This document shows, in pieces, positions 44,345 to 55,948 of a DNA stretch of 64,000 nucleotides. A model generated the notes under the pieces. It had not been told where the DNA came from. It made no database searches and saw nothing but the letters and a program-made list of their open reading frames with translations. The stretch is from contig WPIO01000114.1 in the NCBI GenBank assembly GCA_009760855.2, positions 621,001-685,000 of the forward strand, read 5' to 3'. Each line of letters starts with the position of its first letter. Position 1 is the stretch's first letter. The translations under genes and the position numbers were made by a program. The stretch comes from Cristatella mucedo. Its lineage: Eukaryota; Bryozoa; Phylactolaemata; Cristatellidae.

Positions 44345-44510
44345 TTGGTATGACATGATGGCACACCAGGTAAGGTGGCTGCTTTTTACTGCCTTTGTCT
44401 CGAGGTCGTGGGTTTGAATCCTGTGGCGGGCATTCCTTCATTGTCGTTGCAAGCGGTGGTGATAGCTGTAAAGGGTCTTCTGCCGCTATTCAGAGAGGAT
44501 GTTGATTCAG
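44345..44510 (+). mobile_element. SINE family 2
   Basis: Box-B-like GTGGGTTTGAATCCTGTGG and body GTGGTGATAGCTGTAAAGGG; related to 5807-5965. Confidence 0.6.
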
Positions 44511-44617
44511 ATTTTAAAATAACTCATGGGCATCAAATTATCAAAAGCCTGTACTTTGGTTTCTGCTCTAATGTGCATAATTGGTTCATTGGATAAATTC
44601 ATGAAGCTTACAGAAAA

Positions 44618-44738
44618 CAATGATAATAATAGTACTAATAATAGGCTTGGTAAAGCGCCATCAGAGAACTCAATTTTCTCTAGGCACTTTACATTTGCTG
44701 CAAAGGGAAATGCGATTGAATGTTAAGTAATATCATAA
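44618..44738 (-). mobile_element. L2 family A tail
   Basis: AATAATAGGCTTGGTAAAGC, CATCAGAGAACTCAAT, TTGCTGCAAAGGGAAATGCG. Confidence 0.75.
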
Positions 44739-45233
44739 CAGTTGTTATATTTTTGTGAAAGCCGTGAAATATAACCGGATATTCAACAGTAATAAATTTT
44801 CAATTTCCACCGGGTTTTTAGGCCATTGTAGATGCATAGACTGACTTCTCACCATTACGATACCGTTTGCAACGTGCTTCAGGGCAAATAATAATGGCGA
44901 AATATCCGAGTACTGGACCTTTAATGCTGGAGCTTGATACAACTGCTCTCTTTTTGGTGGTGATTCTACCTTTAAGATATTGATTAGTAATTACGTGTTA
45001 CGTTATATTGGTTCATAGGCAAGAGTTCCGACGAACACAGGCTGTGGTGGTCGCATTCATAGGAGTTTGTCTCCTGAAGCTGCTGATGAAGATTTCGCAA
45101 ATCATTTTTGAGGTATTTATTCATACAATTATGCAACTTTCTCAGCATAAACTCGCGTTTGAAATGATCATCAAGCAGAATGGGTGTACGCATAAAGAAA
45201 TTCCCCAATTGCTGTATATGCAGATGGAAATAC

Positions 45234-45870
45234 AGCTGTAATGGCAGAGCGACACATACTAAAACCGTTGATGCTGCTTTCGCACACCTGACCACTGCCT
45301 GAAGCCATCATGGTGAAGCCCATTCTAACTAATTCCCATTTTTGTCTGCTGTAATAGCTTCATTGTAGCTCGAACGTTTCGCCCCAAGTCATGCAGAGTC
45401 GGCTTCTGTATATTTCAACTTGAGCTATTATATGACCTGATCGCACCACAGAAAGGTGCTGAAATGATGCTTTTTTCTGTGATAAAGCTGCTCATATTCG
45501 TTCATAAAGCAAACATTATTATTAAGGTCATTTAAGTTTTATTCGTGAGCCTATCTCTGTTCATGTCAAGCCTCGCCCGAAGATCATTCAGCTGTGATAT
45601 TAGCTTTACGCTCGATATCTTCGGCAGAATTCTCGCCCCAAACGGATGTTTTGCTAACGTCCAGGTTATGGAGTGAGACCTGTTCAGCCACTATCACCCA
45701 CTGACTTTGCTAGTACAGTGGATTCCCACAGATTTCATGCACAATAATTAATGAGCAATTGGTGAGAATGCCACATGCTCATGTCAGCACTGCAAATAGC
45801 CACAACAGCTGTTGTGCTGTGTGATCCTCACATAAAAGAATTGTTATTGCTATAAATCTCGCTAAAATAA
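45234..45870 (-). pseudogene. Tectonin exon pseudogene (middle copy)
   Basis: The minus strand aligns along most of its length with the tectonin exons at 1.1 and 61.8 kb, roughly 70% by eye. Recognisable stretches include the signal for WGxN (CCAAACGGATGTTTTGC on the plus strand), the AEQ region, and the upstream intron edge (CATAAAAGAATTG). Frameshifts, in-frame stops and lost WGVN/GxSW motifs break it, and the last tectonin repeat is missing at the 45.23-kb end. A 103-residue open stretch (45295-44984) is only a residual reading through the broken end. It marks a third, dead lectin gene between the two preserved ones. Confidence 0.6.
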
Positions 45871-46111
45871 AACATAGGAGAAAATATATACTTTTTAGGC
45901 CGTTCAAATATAATTTAAGATAAGCACCTCCATAGGTTGTGATAGCATGTGCAATGCAAGCGAGTGAATCTGAGAGCCAATTTAGCTGACCTGCCTTGCT
46001 AGAGTATTTAAGAAATTTATTACCATCGTTTAATTTAAGTTTGTTAGTATTGTGAATACTCCCGTAAGCAATTGATCCTTCTTCCTGTACAGATAATTTA
46101 AAATAAATATA

Positions 46112-46135
46112 TATATAGAGAGAGAGAGAGAGATT
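46112..46135. repeat. Short TA/GA microsatellite
   Basis: ATATATATATAGAGAGAGAG motif; the only notable element in the AT-rich stretch 45900-46440. Confidence 0.85.
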
Positions 46136-46439
46136 TAGTGCTTTGAAATAGTACTAATATGTTATTGATAAAGTATAGAACATAATTACATGACTAGGTA
46201 AACAAGAACCGCTAAAACAGCATAAGCTACCATCACTAAGTTTTGACAGACCTTCAATTAGGATTGATGGTGCTAGCCTCGCACGACTATGACCTCGCCA
46301 GCTCTAACTCCTGAGATTGCTGCATTGGAGTAAGTAATACCAACTAATAGAAAAGCTAAAATAATAAGATTTGGTAATGTGCACCTAGATTTGGAAGGCC
46401 TACTAAGGATACTTAAGCACAAATGTGAGCGACTATGAG

Positions 46440-47713
46440 AGTAACAATAACAATTATGAAATTGCTTAGCACTCCTAGAGAAAATAATATCCTTCAAGGA
46501 ACTTTACATTTTCACTGCAACGGAAGCATAGCTGATCGGTTAGCCGTAGCATGCTCAACTGCAACACGCCTAACAAGATTAAACGTGACATGGTCAGTAT
46601 GCAAATATAGTTAATGGCACCATGCATGACATCAGCCTCGCAAGCACACAAAAGACGAATCCCGTGGACCCACTCAATGCTGTGATATTTATAACCCACT
46701 CAATGCCGTGATATATAGATGCGTTTTAGCTTCTTCGTAAATGTCGTAGTGTAAGATGAATTGGCGCTGGTCGGAAGAGAGTTTCAGGCGTTGGAGCGTA
46801 CGAGCAAAAGGCAAGGTCTCAAATGTATTTGAGATTCATACGAGGTGTAGCTAAGCAATCGTATTCAGAAAAACAGATAAGACGATGCTTTGCCTGGCGG
46901 GGGTGAGTCTAACAGGTAGGCCGGAGCCATACAATGAAGTGACTGAAGGTTGCGTGACAGAACCTTGAATTCGCACACTGCTTGACTGATAACCAGTTTC
47001 AAAAAGTGATGTGGCAACCGTGACGCTTATTATATGGATACCTAGTTGTAGAATTTGCACTAACTTTGAGCTCCTGATTTAACAGGGCGGTAGAACTGAA
47101 AGCAGTAAATTACAAAAGTCAGGATGGGATGTCACAAATACACAGACCAATTTAGATGTAGTATCACTGTCTAAGCAAGCATGAATTGAAGCTCTATTAC
47201 GTTCGTAAAAGTAGGCAGAATTGACCGTAGTGTTGATGCGGTTGTTTAATTATAGGTCACTTTGGAACAGGACCTTATAGTTCGTGCAGATTCAAGAGGA
47301 GAACTATGCCGGAACAAATCCAAGTTTGAGCTTGTAATTTAATGATTTTATATTCACGTCGGGCAAAAGTAGTAGGTTGGTGCTATCATGACTTGAGTTA
47401 AGAAAGTTTGCAACTGTCCATGTTTGGATGTTATCGATACAATCAGCGGGAGAGTTGACAGAATTTAATGTGCTTGAGGTCCGAGAGCGACCAAAGCAAA
47501 GGCGCAGCCGAGTGTCATCTGCATTGAAGTGGAAGCCTAGGCCGTGTTCCCCAATAACACCGGCATGAGAGAGAGTGCACAAAGTGATAAGAATCAGACC
47601 GAACACAGAGTCCTGAGATACCTCATACTTAAGTAGGTCCATGGATGATCTTTCTCCGTTCAAATATCTAATACTCTTAAGTCACCCATTTCGATAGGAC
47701 CTGAAACATTGCA
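46440..47713 (-). mobile_element. L2 family A fragment, tail to end of RT
   Basis: Degraded tail, then the C-terminal region (GACAGAACCTTGAATTCG on plus). The RT end near 47520 reads FHFNADDTRLRLCF on minus, so the YADD box reads NADD. Confidence 0.75.
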
Positions 47714-47729
47714 TAGAAGTGAAAGCCTA

Positions 47730-48056
47730 TTGAGTCAAGCTTGAGCTGGTGACCATCGCCTCTCTCGCTTTGCCAGAGCTTTCTAGCTTGGCCAGCACTG
47801 CTTTGCAGCCGCACGCCTTCGTCTGAGCTTCGAATGCTTTGCCTAGACTAGCCGGAGACTGCTGCTGCAGCACTAGTGCAGCAGCAGCAGTCTCTGGCGC
47901 CATTGTGGCACCGGAAAGTTCTTACCGTGGTGCCTTCGCTTGCATTGCCTCACCTCACGCTTTTGAGCTGGAGGGAGCCCTGAGTAGCGAGCATCCAGCT
48001 CGGCGTCCGCTCGCTCGCTTGCCTCTAGCCGATGCAGCTCGCTTGCCTCTCGGGCC
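47730..48056. other. GC-rich 327-bp insert within an L2
   Basis: Replaces about five bases of the L2 (GATTG) between CCTA and TGCTTGGCA. It is much GC-richer than its host. It contains two GCTCGCTTGCCTCT units 24 bp apart (48013, 48037) and a 40-bp palindrome. I recognise no gene or element. Confidence 0.65.
47855..47894. repeat. 40-bp near-perfect palindrome in the GC-rich insert
   Basis: GAGACTGCTGCTGCAGCA on the left and the complementary TGCAGCAGCAGCAGTCTC on the right around CTAG, with one mismatched pair. Confidence 0.85.
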
Positions 48057-48446
48057 TGCTTGGCACTCACACCAGCAAGAGAAAGAGTGTAAACCGTGAA
48101 AGGAACTGGACCAAGCACGGAGCCCTGAGGTATACCATAGTTCTGAGTTTACTCATATAATCTTTGTCCATTCACATCAAAACCATGGAGCCTCCCACTG
48201 AGATAGGACCTGAACCATTACAATCCAACGCCAGTAAACCTCAGTCGAGATGACAGGCGCTAGAGATGGATATGGTGATCAATGGTATTAAAAACTGCCG
48301 AAAGAGTTGCACAAAACGAAAATAGCCCTTCCTAAGACTGCATTTCTAAGAAGGTCATTGTGCACCCGAAGTAATTTTGACTCTAAGGAGTGATTAGCCC
48401 TAAAAAGAGACTTGAAGCTACTATCAAAGTTTGAAGATAAGTCACT

Positions 48447-48478
48447 GGCACCTCATTTACCACGCTAAATGAGGCGCC
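48447..48478. repeat. Inverted repeat at the junction of two opposed L2 copies
   Basis: GGCACCTCATTTA...TAAATGAGGCGCC. It lies exactly between a minus-strand A copy (to 48445) and a plus-strand A copy (from 48480). Confidence 0.75.
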
Positions 48479-48479
48479 A

Positions 48480-48920
48480 ATGAAGTTTTCTAAAACTAAA
48501 TGATGATTAACTAATTTACTAGTTATCGGTAAACTCAGTGTGATTCACAAATTGTAAAGGCTGACGCTCAAAATTGGCTCTGCTAGAATACCTCCAGTTG
48601 AATCAGCTCGAAATCTAGGTGTCATATTCTAAAGCGACCCCACGTTAGACAACCATATCAGCTCCACAGTCAAATCTGCCTATTTTCAGCTTCATAACAT
48701 TGGTAAAATTCGGGTTTGTTTAGATAACAATACCACGTCCAAGTTGGTCCATGCATTCGTGACATCCCTTCTCGACTTCTGCAGCTCACTGCTCGCTGGC
48801 CTGCCAGTGTGTGCGATCAGGCGATTGCAGCTGGTGCCAAACTAGTAGCTAGGCTTGTCTGTCGTGAGGGTCTCAGTTGCCACATTACTCCACTTCTCGC
48901 CGACCTGCACTGGCTATTAT
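48480..48920 (+). mobile_element. L2 family A fragment, C-terminal region
   Basis: From TTTTCTAAAACTAAATGATG through GCTCCACAGTCAAATCTGCC to CCGACCTGCACTGGCTA, where homology ends abruptly with no 3' UTR. Confidence 0.8.
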
Positions 48921-49034
48921 CATGTGCAAAAGAAGTCTTGAAGAAAAGATATGAAAATATTTTTGCTCACTATATGTACCTTTTTGAACAGTATTAGTTA
49001 AATTGTGAAATACAGTTTTTAATCTGTAAGCATA

Positions 49035-49935
49035 ATGAATTATAATCATCATACTGCGTTTGTATAGAGCCTTCAGCGAACTAAATTTCTGTCAAGGCAC
49101 TTTGTCGGAGATGCATTATAGAAAGCATTACCAAATGATAAGTCGTAACTGCCACCACAAGCAGGCACACTGTTAGAAGGAACGTGCATACCAAGACCGA
49201 ATGTGAGAGACTTATCGAATGCTTTCATAAACATGTGTTTCTTAAGCTTCCTTTCAAATTTCGTCAAGTCGGGGGACGTTGCGACTTGGGTCGGTGGTGA
49301 GTTCCATGCTTTGGGAGCAAATGAATTAAAGCTTCGGTCTCCAAGGATTTGAGGTTGTTTCGTGGTACAGCTAAATTATTTGAGAAAGAAGAGCGGTTTG
49401 TACGATTCATCGCCTGGAGTGGAAGTAATTATGATTGGTAGGCGGGAGCCAGAAATAAAGAGACCTACAATTAAGTGACAGAACCTTAAAGTCGATGAGC
49501 TGCTTGATTAGGAGCCAATGCAGGTGGGCTAGAAGTTATGTGACGTATTAATTGCGACATTCCCGAAAGCCGAGATGAGCCTAGCTGCACAGTTTTGGGT
49601 CAACTGTAACCACCTGATTGCACACACAATTAGACCCGCAAGCAGTGAGTTACATAGTGGAGACGGGATGCCACAATTGCATGGAACAATGTGGATGTAG
49701 TATTTATGTGTAAAAAAAGCCCAAATTTGTGCAATATTATGTAGCAAAAAGTAGGCAGACTTGACCGTGGACCTGATGTGGTCATCTAATAAAAGCTGAC
49801 TTTGGAACGGGACATCTAGATTACATGCAGATTCATCAGGAGATGGCGGAGCAGATATAGAGAGTGAGGTTTCCCGTTTTCTGTGTCGCACTTGGTTTGC
49901 CAATAACTAGTGAGTTGGCTTTGTCGTCATAATAT
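49035..49935 (-). mobile_element. Old, diverged L2 family A copy
   Basis: Tail GTATAGAGCCTTCAGCGAAC, then the C-terminal region (GAACCTTAAAGTCGATGAGC, GACCTGATGTGGTCATCTAA). Ends near the NLLVMGK region at about 49915. Confidence 0.7.
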
Positions 49936-50929
49936 TTCGAAAATTTTAAGTCACCTACGTGGGGATTTGCAACCATAACTTATTCGAGAGCTATTACTAA
50001 GGGAGCGCTTCTATAAGTCCTGGTTTCGAAATTCAGTCAATGAAACCCAAAATAGCATTCAAAATGTAATATTTCTTCTGAAAAGAATTCCACCGCATTT
50101 GACTACTTTGCTACCTAACGATGACGCATTCAAATACTGCTTGGTTACAAGGTAATATCACTTAAGGAAAAGAAAGCGAATTATCCTGTCCTCAGCTTAT
50201 AAGTCGTTTAATAGTAATCATAATAGTAGTAATAATACACTTGCATAGCGCCAAAAGAGAGTTTAATCTATCTCGACCTTGCTTCGAGACTAGCAACTTA
50301 AGCAAGATAGCAGTTTCAAGCTTCAAAAATAGATTGTAAAAATGGTAGTCTGGATTTTGGCTCAGATGCTTTGCAGCTGGCCAATCCTGTGTATTTCAAT
50401 CAGTGCGTAGGAAATTAAATGCAGCCGTATGTGCCTGTCATTTCAATCTTGGCAAGCCAGAGCTTTAGCTCTGGTATTTGTAATTGACGCCAAGGCTCCA
50501 CAAGGACTCAGTACTTCGCTAAAGAGCAGTACACTAATGTTAAATACGCAGCAAGATATATTGGTAAAAATAAAACATTTAATATAGCGCCCCCAGAGAA
50601 TTCAATCTCTCTTTAGGCAGGTATGTTGCAAAAACTGTGTCAAAACCTTGTAACCTGTGCGGCGGCGGCAGATTACCTACTGAAGTGACAAATTGCGAAT
50701 AAAGCTAATTTCGGTAAACAAGATAGGTGAGTGGCTTCAGCAGACGCGGGCACTAGTAAAAGCTATTATAAAACTATGAAATTGTCCGTGCAAAGTGTCA
50801 TTTATCTAGAGTGTGCGGTTACGTATTTTAAGGGTAAGCGGGAATTAGATCGAAAGTTATCGTCATTATCTTTTGATTTTTTCTTTGGCGATCTTGCACC
50901 GTAATAACTATTTTTGCGACACCCCGTGG
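49936..50929. other. Mostly unassigned, with two short L2 tails
   Basis: Minus-strand tail-like pieces at 50215-50290 (AATAATACACTTGCATAGCG) and 50570-50640 (ATAGCGCCCCCAGAGAATTC). Nothing else recognised. Confidence 0.45.
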
Positions 50930-51840
50930 TGAGAGAATCATTTAGGCTTGGGCATTGAATAGAGGCGATAGTTTCTGATAAGAAGCAGGGTCAGGAATCA
51001 ATCGTAAACCAGCTCTAGATATTTATTCAATCGCATCCTTATAAAGCTATCGGCTCATTGGTAGACTATATCGACTAACTTTGCTACTTGTAGCAGCAAA
51101 TAAACATTGCCGAAACTGCGATCTGTGCTGCTGCTGCAGGCATATTAGTGAACGGGAGTTAAGTGGTTGAATATTTAAAAATTACAATTTTTAACCCAGA
51201 GCTCCCGAGCCTGCAAGCAACTTGCATTGAGTTATTGGTTAACTAGCGGGTATATAGCAGCTCCCGTGAACTCGGTTAACTTAGAGCACCCAATAGTGCT
51301 CTTAGCCAACCAGTATGAACTAACAAGTAAAAATATCTATAACCACCGAAAGGTTCAATGTGAAGGAAAATATCTAGTCACTATCAAGTTTCCTGCTTGT
51401 TAATCCCGGCTTTCCTTGAGTTTATACGTGTTGGGAATATCGGTTAATCAATTATGAAGTGTTAGCTACGGGGCACTCGATGCTAAAGTAACTGGAACCT
51501 GTTGGCTACCGAATGCGTACCGAAAGCCGTTTAGGCTGTGAGTGCGCTATACAAAACTCTCCTGCGTAACACCCACATGGTCTATATGACTTTGTGGAGT
51601 TACTGACGGAGATAAATGAACTGCCGTTTCGGTAGCGTGATGAGTTGTTACAACGCAATAGAAGGCAAACTAGGTAAAATGAGATTTAATAAATCAAGTT
51701 GTGCTGTGGAAGCAGGGTAACGTGGCCGGAAATAATTGTCATTACGTAACGTGAAATGATGGTTCACCGAAATTTCCAAAAGGGTCGCCCCACAGACTGC
51801 AATCAACTCAGCAAAATAGCTGCTGCCAAAGAAGACTTTC
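50930..51840 (-). repeat. Duplicated 5' block C, copy 3 (signal exon not found)
   Basis: TCAGGAATCAATCGTA, GAACGGGAGTTAAG, CGTGAACTCGGTTAAC and CCAAAAGGGTCGCCCCACAG match the upstream halves at 18.0 and 31.8 kb. The signal-exon part is unrecognisable. A B insertion (51500-51616) splits it. Placed upstream of the tectonin pseudogene. Confidence 0.45.
51500..51616 (+). mobile_element. Short L2 family B 3' end
   Basis: TGTTGGCTACCGAATGCGTA, CTGTGAGTGCGCTATACAAA and a GACGGAGAT end. About 117 bp, inserted in block C. Confidence 0.8.
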
Positions 51841-52224
51841 TTAAAATTAAGAAGACAACTCTGAGCGGAACTGTGAGGCGAACGACCTCGAGCTTAATCA
51901 GACGGATTTAATTTCCTCCTGAAACCACGGAAGCGGATGGTCTGCATTTACCACCCCTCAATATCAACGTTGTATTAACGATTTTTGATTCGGGTTTATG
52001 AGTCTTGATATCAAAACTCAAAAAATTAAAATTGCATCCATGAGGCTGTTCGTAAGATAAGCTCTCATAGTGCTGCATAAGAAGAATGTTTTTAATTAAT
52101 CAAAGTCGCTGGATGGGCACGTCTGTTGGACCAGCTAATTCTTAATTTCAAGCTTCAAGCAGAAAACATAAAAAGCACTGTCTCACTACGCAATGCTTCA
52201 CAAGCATTCAACTTTATAAGTTTC

Positions 52225-52560
52225 TCAGCTCGAGGGGGTGTGATAATAGGGATGCTTACTTTCCAAAGTCCAGGCAGGCAATGACAGAACTTTAAAGTTC
52301 ATCTGAAAACCGTCTTTATTCACCATACCTCCTGCATTCTGGCCATAGACTTGAACCACTTTTAAAGGATCACGTGACCCCAGTTTGTTCGTTACTAATT
52401 CCGCTTGTTCGATTAAAGGAAATATATTCCATGCGTATCGTAGGCTAAAGGGAAATCCTAAGGTAAGCTGAAAAGTGACGCTACATGTTCGACGTTCATG
52501 GGTTAATTGAATGACTATCGTACATAACGAACCCCTTGAGTCAGTTACATTAGAAAACAT
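52225..52560 (-). CDS. Uncharacterised 111-codon open frame
   Basis: ATG at 52560 to stop at 52225 on the minus strand. Composition is protein-like (LTLGFPFSLRYAWNIFPL, VQVYGQNAGGMVNKDGFQM), with no transposon similarity in this window and no recognised domain. It could be an exon: the upstream minus strand is T-rich. It has the same strand as the lectin genes, between the tectonin pseudogene and its presumed upstream blocks. Confidence 0.25.
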   Translation of the reverse strand: MFSNVTDSRGSLCTIVIQLTHERRTCSVTFQLTLGFPFSLRYAWNIFPLIEQAELVTNKLGSRDPLKVVQVYGQNAGGMVNKDGFQMNFKVLSLPAWTLESKHPYYHTPSS

Positions 52561-52689
52561 TAAAGAAAAACAGTCAGTGACTGTTTTTTAAACGAATCAA
52601 GATGCCTGTAGCTTCTTCTTAGGTATAACAGGCATTCAGCTGATTGCCTGTCTTTTACCCTTATAGAAGGTACTGTAAAAGCGAGCTTG

Positions 52690-52737
52690 TTGTTGAGAGA
52701 GGGAGAGAAAGAGAGAGAGAGAGAGTGAGTGAGTGAA
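52690..52737. repeat. (GA)n microsatellite
   Basis: GAGAGAGGGAGAGAAAGAGA followed by GAGTGAGTGAGTG. Confidence 0.9.
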
Positions 52738-52739
52738 GG

Positions 52740-53629
52740 CACGTTTTGATAAATAGACGAGCACTTCTGGTGTCAATTGACTGTTAAGTTTCGGTTTTCT
52801 TGCAGTTAAACTCTCTACATTCTGTATTTGTTATCTGCTACACTTTAACATTGAAGGCAATAATTTGTTTCTGCATCAACCAGATGCTGGTTTTGACATA
52901 TTTAAAGTGTTTGGGAGTTAAACCTCAGACAGAAATAAAGCCGAGCTGCCCCATTTTTTATGAATTAGGCTTACTTGGCATAGCTATTACGATCAATAAC
53001 GCGAGTATTGTCGGCTGATCAGCTTGTTTCTTGATTACCTCTTCAAGTTATTTTTTAAATAAGAGTATTCTATGAGAGTTTTGTAGATAAGTCGAGTTTT
53101 AGAGTGAGAAACCTAGAGTCAATACCTGCATTAAAATTGCCAAATTCCCAAGAAACAAGCAAACAACTCGCAGTATCTGCATACAACAAGCTAAAAGAGG
53201 AAAAATCTGCACGGAAAACCGGCACACTATCTGCTGAAGAAAGGCCAAATTCTTACCAGGACATTTCGGAACATGAAGCTACAAAATTCAAAAATATAAC
53301 AAAATGTTGCATAGGAAAGCCTAAATCACTTTAAAAAGGCAAAGTCTGTTTGAAATTTATAATAATAATAGCTAAATTTCTGTTTCATCGTAATGAGTTC
53401 ATCGTAAAATAAATTTTTGAATAAAATCCTAAATTTCTAGCACAGCCTTGGTCAGTCACTTTTAAACGGCATTAACAAGCATTGTGAGACAGTAGCTCGA
53501 GAATTTCAACATCTAATTGGCAACTAGATGAAACTAACCTCTAGCAGTTTAACCCAAGCATTAAAGATGGTCTTTTACAGGGTACAACTGGAAAATGTAT
53601 CCTTTAGATAAATTCGCTTTCAATTCTTT
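52740..53629. other. No recognisable gene
   Basis: Contains a lysine/glutamate-rich 76-codon plus frame (53104-53334) of unknown identity; otherwise AT-rich. Confidence 0.3.
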
Positions 53630-54200
53630 GTCGAAAGGCTTGCTCATAGCCAGGACCTGACGCGTAGCGACATTGTTGGCCAGCCTCGACCTTGGCCTTT
53701 ACTTACTGGATTCGGCAGGAGCACAGCAGCAGCAATCTGTAAAATCTGTCTCCCAGCGGCTACCAGAAGGCATTCTATGCTCCAGCCAAGAGTGGCGCTT
53801 AATCAGTGGCTACCATTATAGTCGCCAGATGTGCTGTCAGGTTTCTCTATGCATGCTCCTCGGTCAGCCGTAGCTAGTCACGCCTCCCCTATCTCGCTGT
53901 CTGAATGCCCGGCTTAGATGGTTATACCCGAGTGACCTCGTTTTTCTAACTGGCAGCCAAAAACAGGAATACTGGCCTAATGCAGTAATTCTGGAGGTTG
54001 GCCGAGACTGGGGGAGGTGTTGGGTTCACAGCTTTTAACTTAATCACCGACTTGAGTTGCATCAGGAGTTGCTCAAGGTCGCTCTGCATGGCGTTCGTTG
54101 TCCCGAAAGAAAGCTGAACTGTGAGACGCGGAGCCTATGAAACTGCTCGATGTGCCCAAAAAGTGGAACTTCAGCGAGTGGTAGTGCAAGACCCATATAC
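53630..54200. repeat. GC-rich repeat F, copy 2
   Basis: Second copy of 19290-19900. Lies about 1.8 kb beyond block C copy 3, as copy 1 lies about 0.7 kb beyond block C copy 1. Confidence 0.5.
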
Positions 54201-55005
54201 AGTGTGACACTGCACATGCGTTTACACTAGGTAAACCTTGGAACGCCGGCCACACAGTTTTCGATTAATACTGAATATTCTTTGCATTTATACAGATTTT
54301 TATGGACCGAATATCGGAAACATATTAGGCTAGTAGTAAGATATTTTTTTTTTGACGTTTACCAAAAAAATATCAGAGTATATGCAGAGTGAAACTATTG
54401 CCGTTACACTATTTCAAATGTCAGAATGTAGCTGGGTATGTAACGCCCGATAAATACGTGTAGTGTTCTAGAATGAATTACAAAGTCTCACTGTTCATTT
54501 TATCTTCAACAGCTCAAGTATTCAATTGCACATTAAGCAGAAAGGAATGAAGTACAACAACGATGATCACAATGACTGTTATGAGTGACGATCAAAGTCA
54601 CTGGTGCATAATTGTTAGCGCCACTTTTGTGCTTGAGTTGGGGATTTTCTGTTTTTGAGATATTTTTAGGTTGGCATCTCTATCTATAATTCAGAAAAGC
54701 CGCAATAATTAAATAGGTCTTACTTCCGTAAGTTTCCAACTGAGCCAGCAAGGTCTGTGCGACTTTTGGCGAGGACAAGGTTGCCAACAGACAGCATCTT
54801 ATTTCAGAAAGACCCAGCCTAATTAGTGTCAGAAAGATAGTAAAGGTTATCGGTACCATGCAAGTAGCATGGCAAGTTCATCAGATTTACATCATTAGAG
54901 GAGATGAGAAAGTTTCTTAGGAATTGTAAAAGTGAAGTGTCTGCCGATTGGACCGTTGACCTGAACGCTGGGACAACAAATCAAAGGAATTCAGAAAACG
55001 CACTA
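54201..55005. other. No recognisable gene
   Basis: AT-rich sequence upstream of the L2 tail; no long frame. Confidence 0.3.
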
Positions 55006-55238
55006 TAATAATAATAATAATATTGCACTTGATAAAGCGTCCTCAGAGAACTTAATCTCTTTCTAGGCGCTTTACATTTGCTGCAAAGTGATACGCAATA
55101 GAATAGTAAGTAAAATCATGCTTGAAAAACAAACAAAATGAATAACATGGTTAGGGGTTACATGCACTGGGTCAGCATGCAAATGTGGTTAGTGGCAGCA
55201 TGAACAGTGTCAGCTCGCATAAGCACATCGAGGACGAA

Positions 55239-55946
55239 TCACAAGGACCCATTAAATGCTGTCCTAAATAGGTATGTTTTTAAGTTTCTTTTAAATGTGG
55301 TCAGGTCAGGGGATGTTCTGATGCAGGTCGGGAGGGAGTTCCAGGCTGTGGGAGCATACGAGCTAAATGCACGGTCTCCAAAGGATTTAAGGTTTGTACG
55401 AGGTATTTCTAGACTGTTGGATTCCGAAAAGCGAGTGGTACGATGCTTTGCCTGATGGGGTAGTATCTCTGAAAGATAGGCTGGAGCCATAGAATGAAGA
55501 GACCTAAAAGTGAGCGACAAAACCTTGAAGTCAATCCGTTGCTTGACTGGTAACCAGTGCAGGTCGGCGAGAAGTGGAGTAATGTGGCAACTGCGACGCT
55601 CACACGACAGACAAGCCTAGCTGCAGAGTTTTTGCACCAGCTGCAATCGCCTGATCGCACATGCTGGTAGGCCAGTAAGCAGTGAGTTGCAGAAGTCGTG
55701 ACGAGATGTCACGAATGCATGGACCAACTTGGACGTGGTATCCTTATCTAAACAAGCCCTAATTTTAGCAATGTCATGAAGCTGAAAATAGGCTGATTTG
55801 ACTGTGGAGCTGATGTGGTCGTCTAACGAGAGGTCGCTTTGGAATATGACTCCTAGATTTCGAGCTGATGCAACTGGAGATATGCTGGCAGAGCCAATTT
55901 TGAAAGTCAGCCTTTCCAATTTCTGAATAACACTAGGTTTGCCCAT
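55239..55946 (-). pseudogene. C-terminal part of the same L2 ORF, out of frame
   Basis: The ORF continues in another frame from MGKPSVIQKLERL through ARNLGVIFQSDLSLDDH, SAYFQLHDIAKIRACLD and LQLVQ, then FRSLHSMAPAYLSEIL and FGDRAFSSYAPTAWNSLPTC. An extra T in the run 55629-55633 and an extra CA near 55601 shift and then restore the frame. The domain follows the RT thumb. Its function is not established here. Confidence 0.85.
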
Positions 55947-55948
55947 AA

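Larger units (their letters stand above)
47714..48445 (-). mobile_element. Second L2 family A fragment carrying a GC-rich insert
   Basis: GCATAGAAGTGAAAGCCTA, then after the insert TTGGCACTCACACCAGCAAG and on through RT to about 48445. It adjoins the previous copy in the same orientation at a GCA repeat. Confidence 0.75.

Noticed and set aside
47839-48099. Ala-rich 86-codon frame in the GC-rich insert
   Set aside because: Composition is explained by GC-rich CAG/GCT-type sequence and the frame crosses the insert edge into L2.
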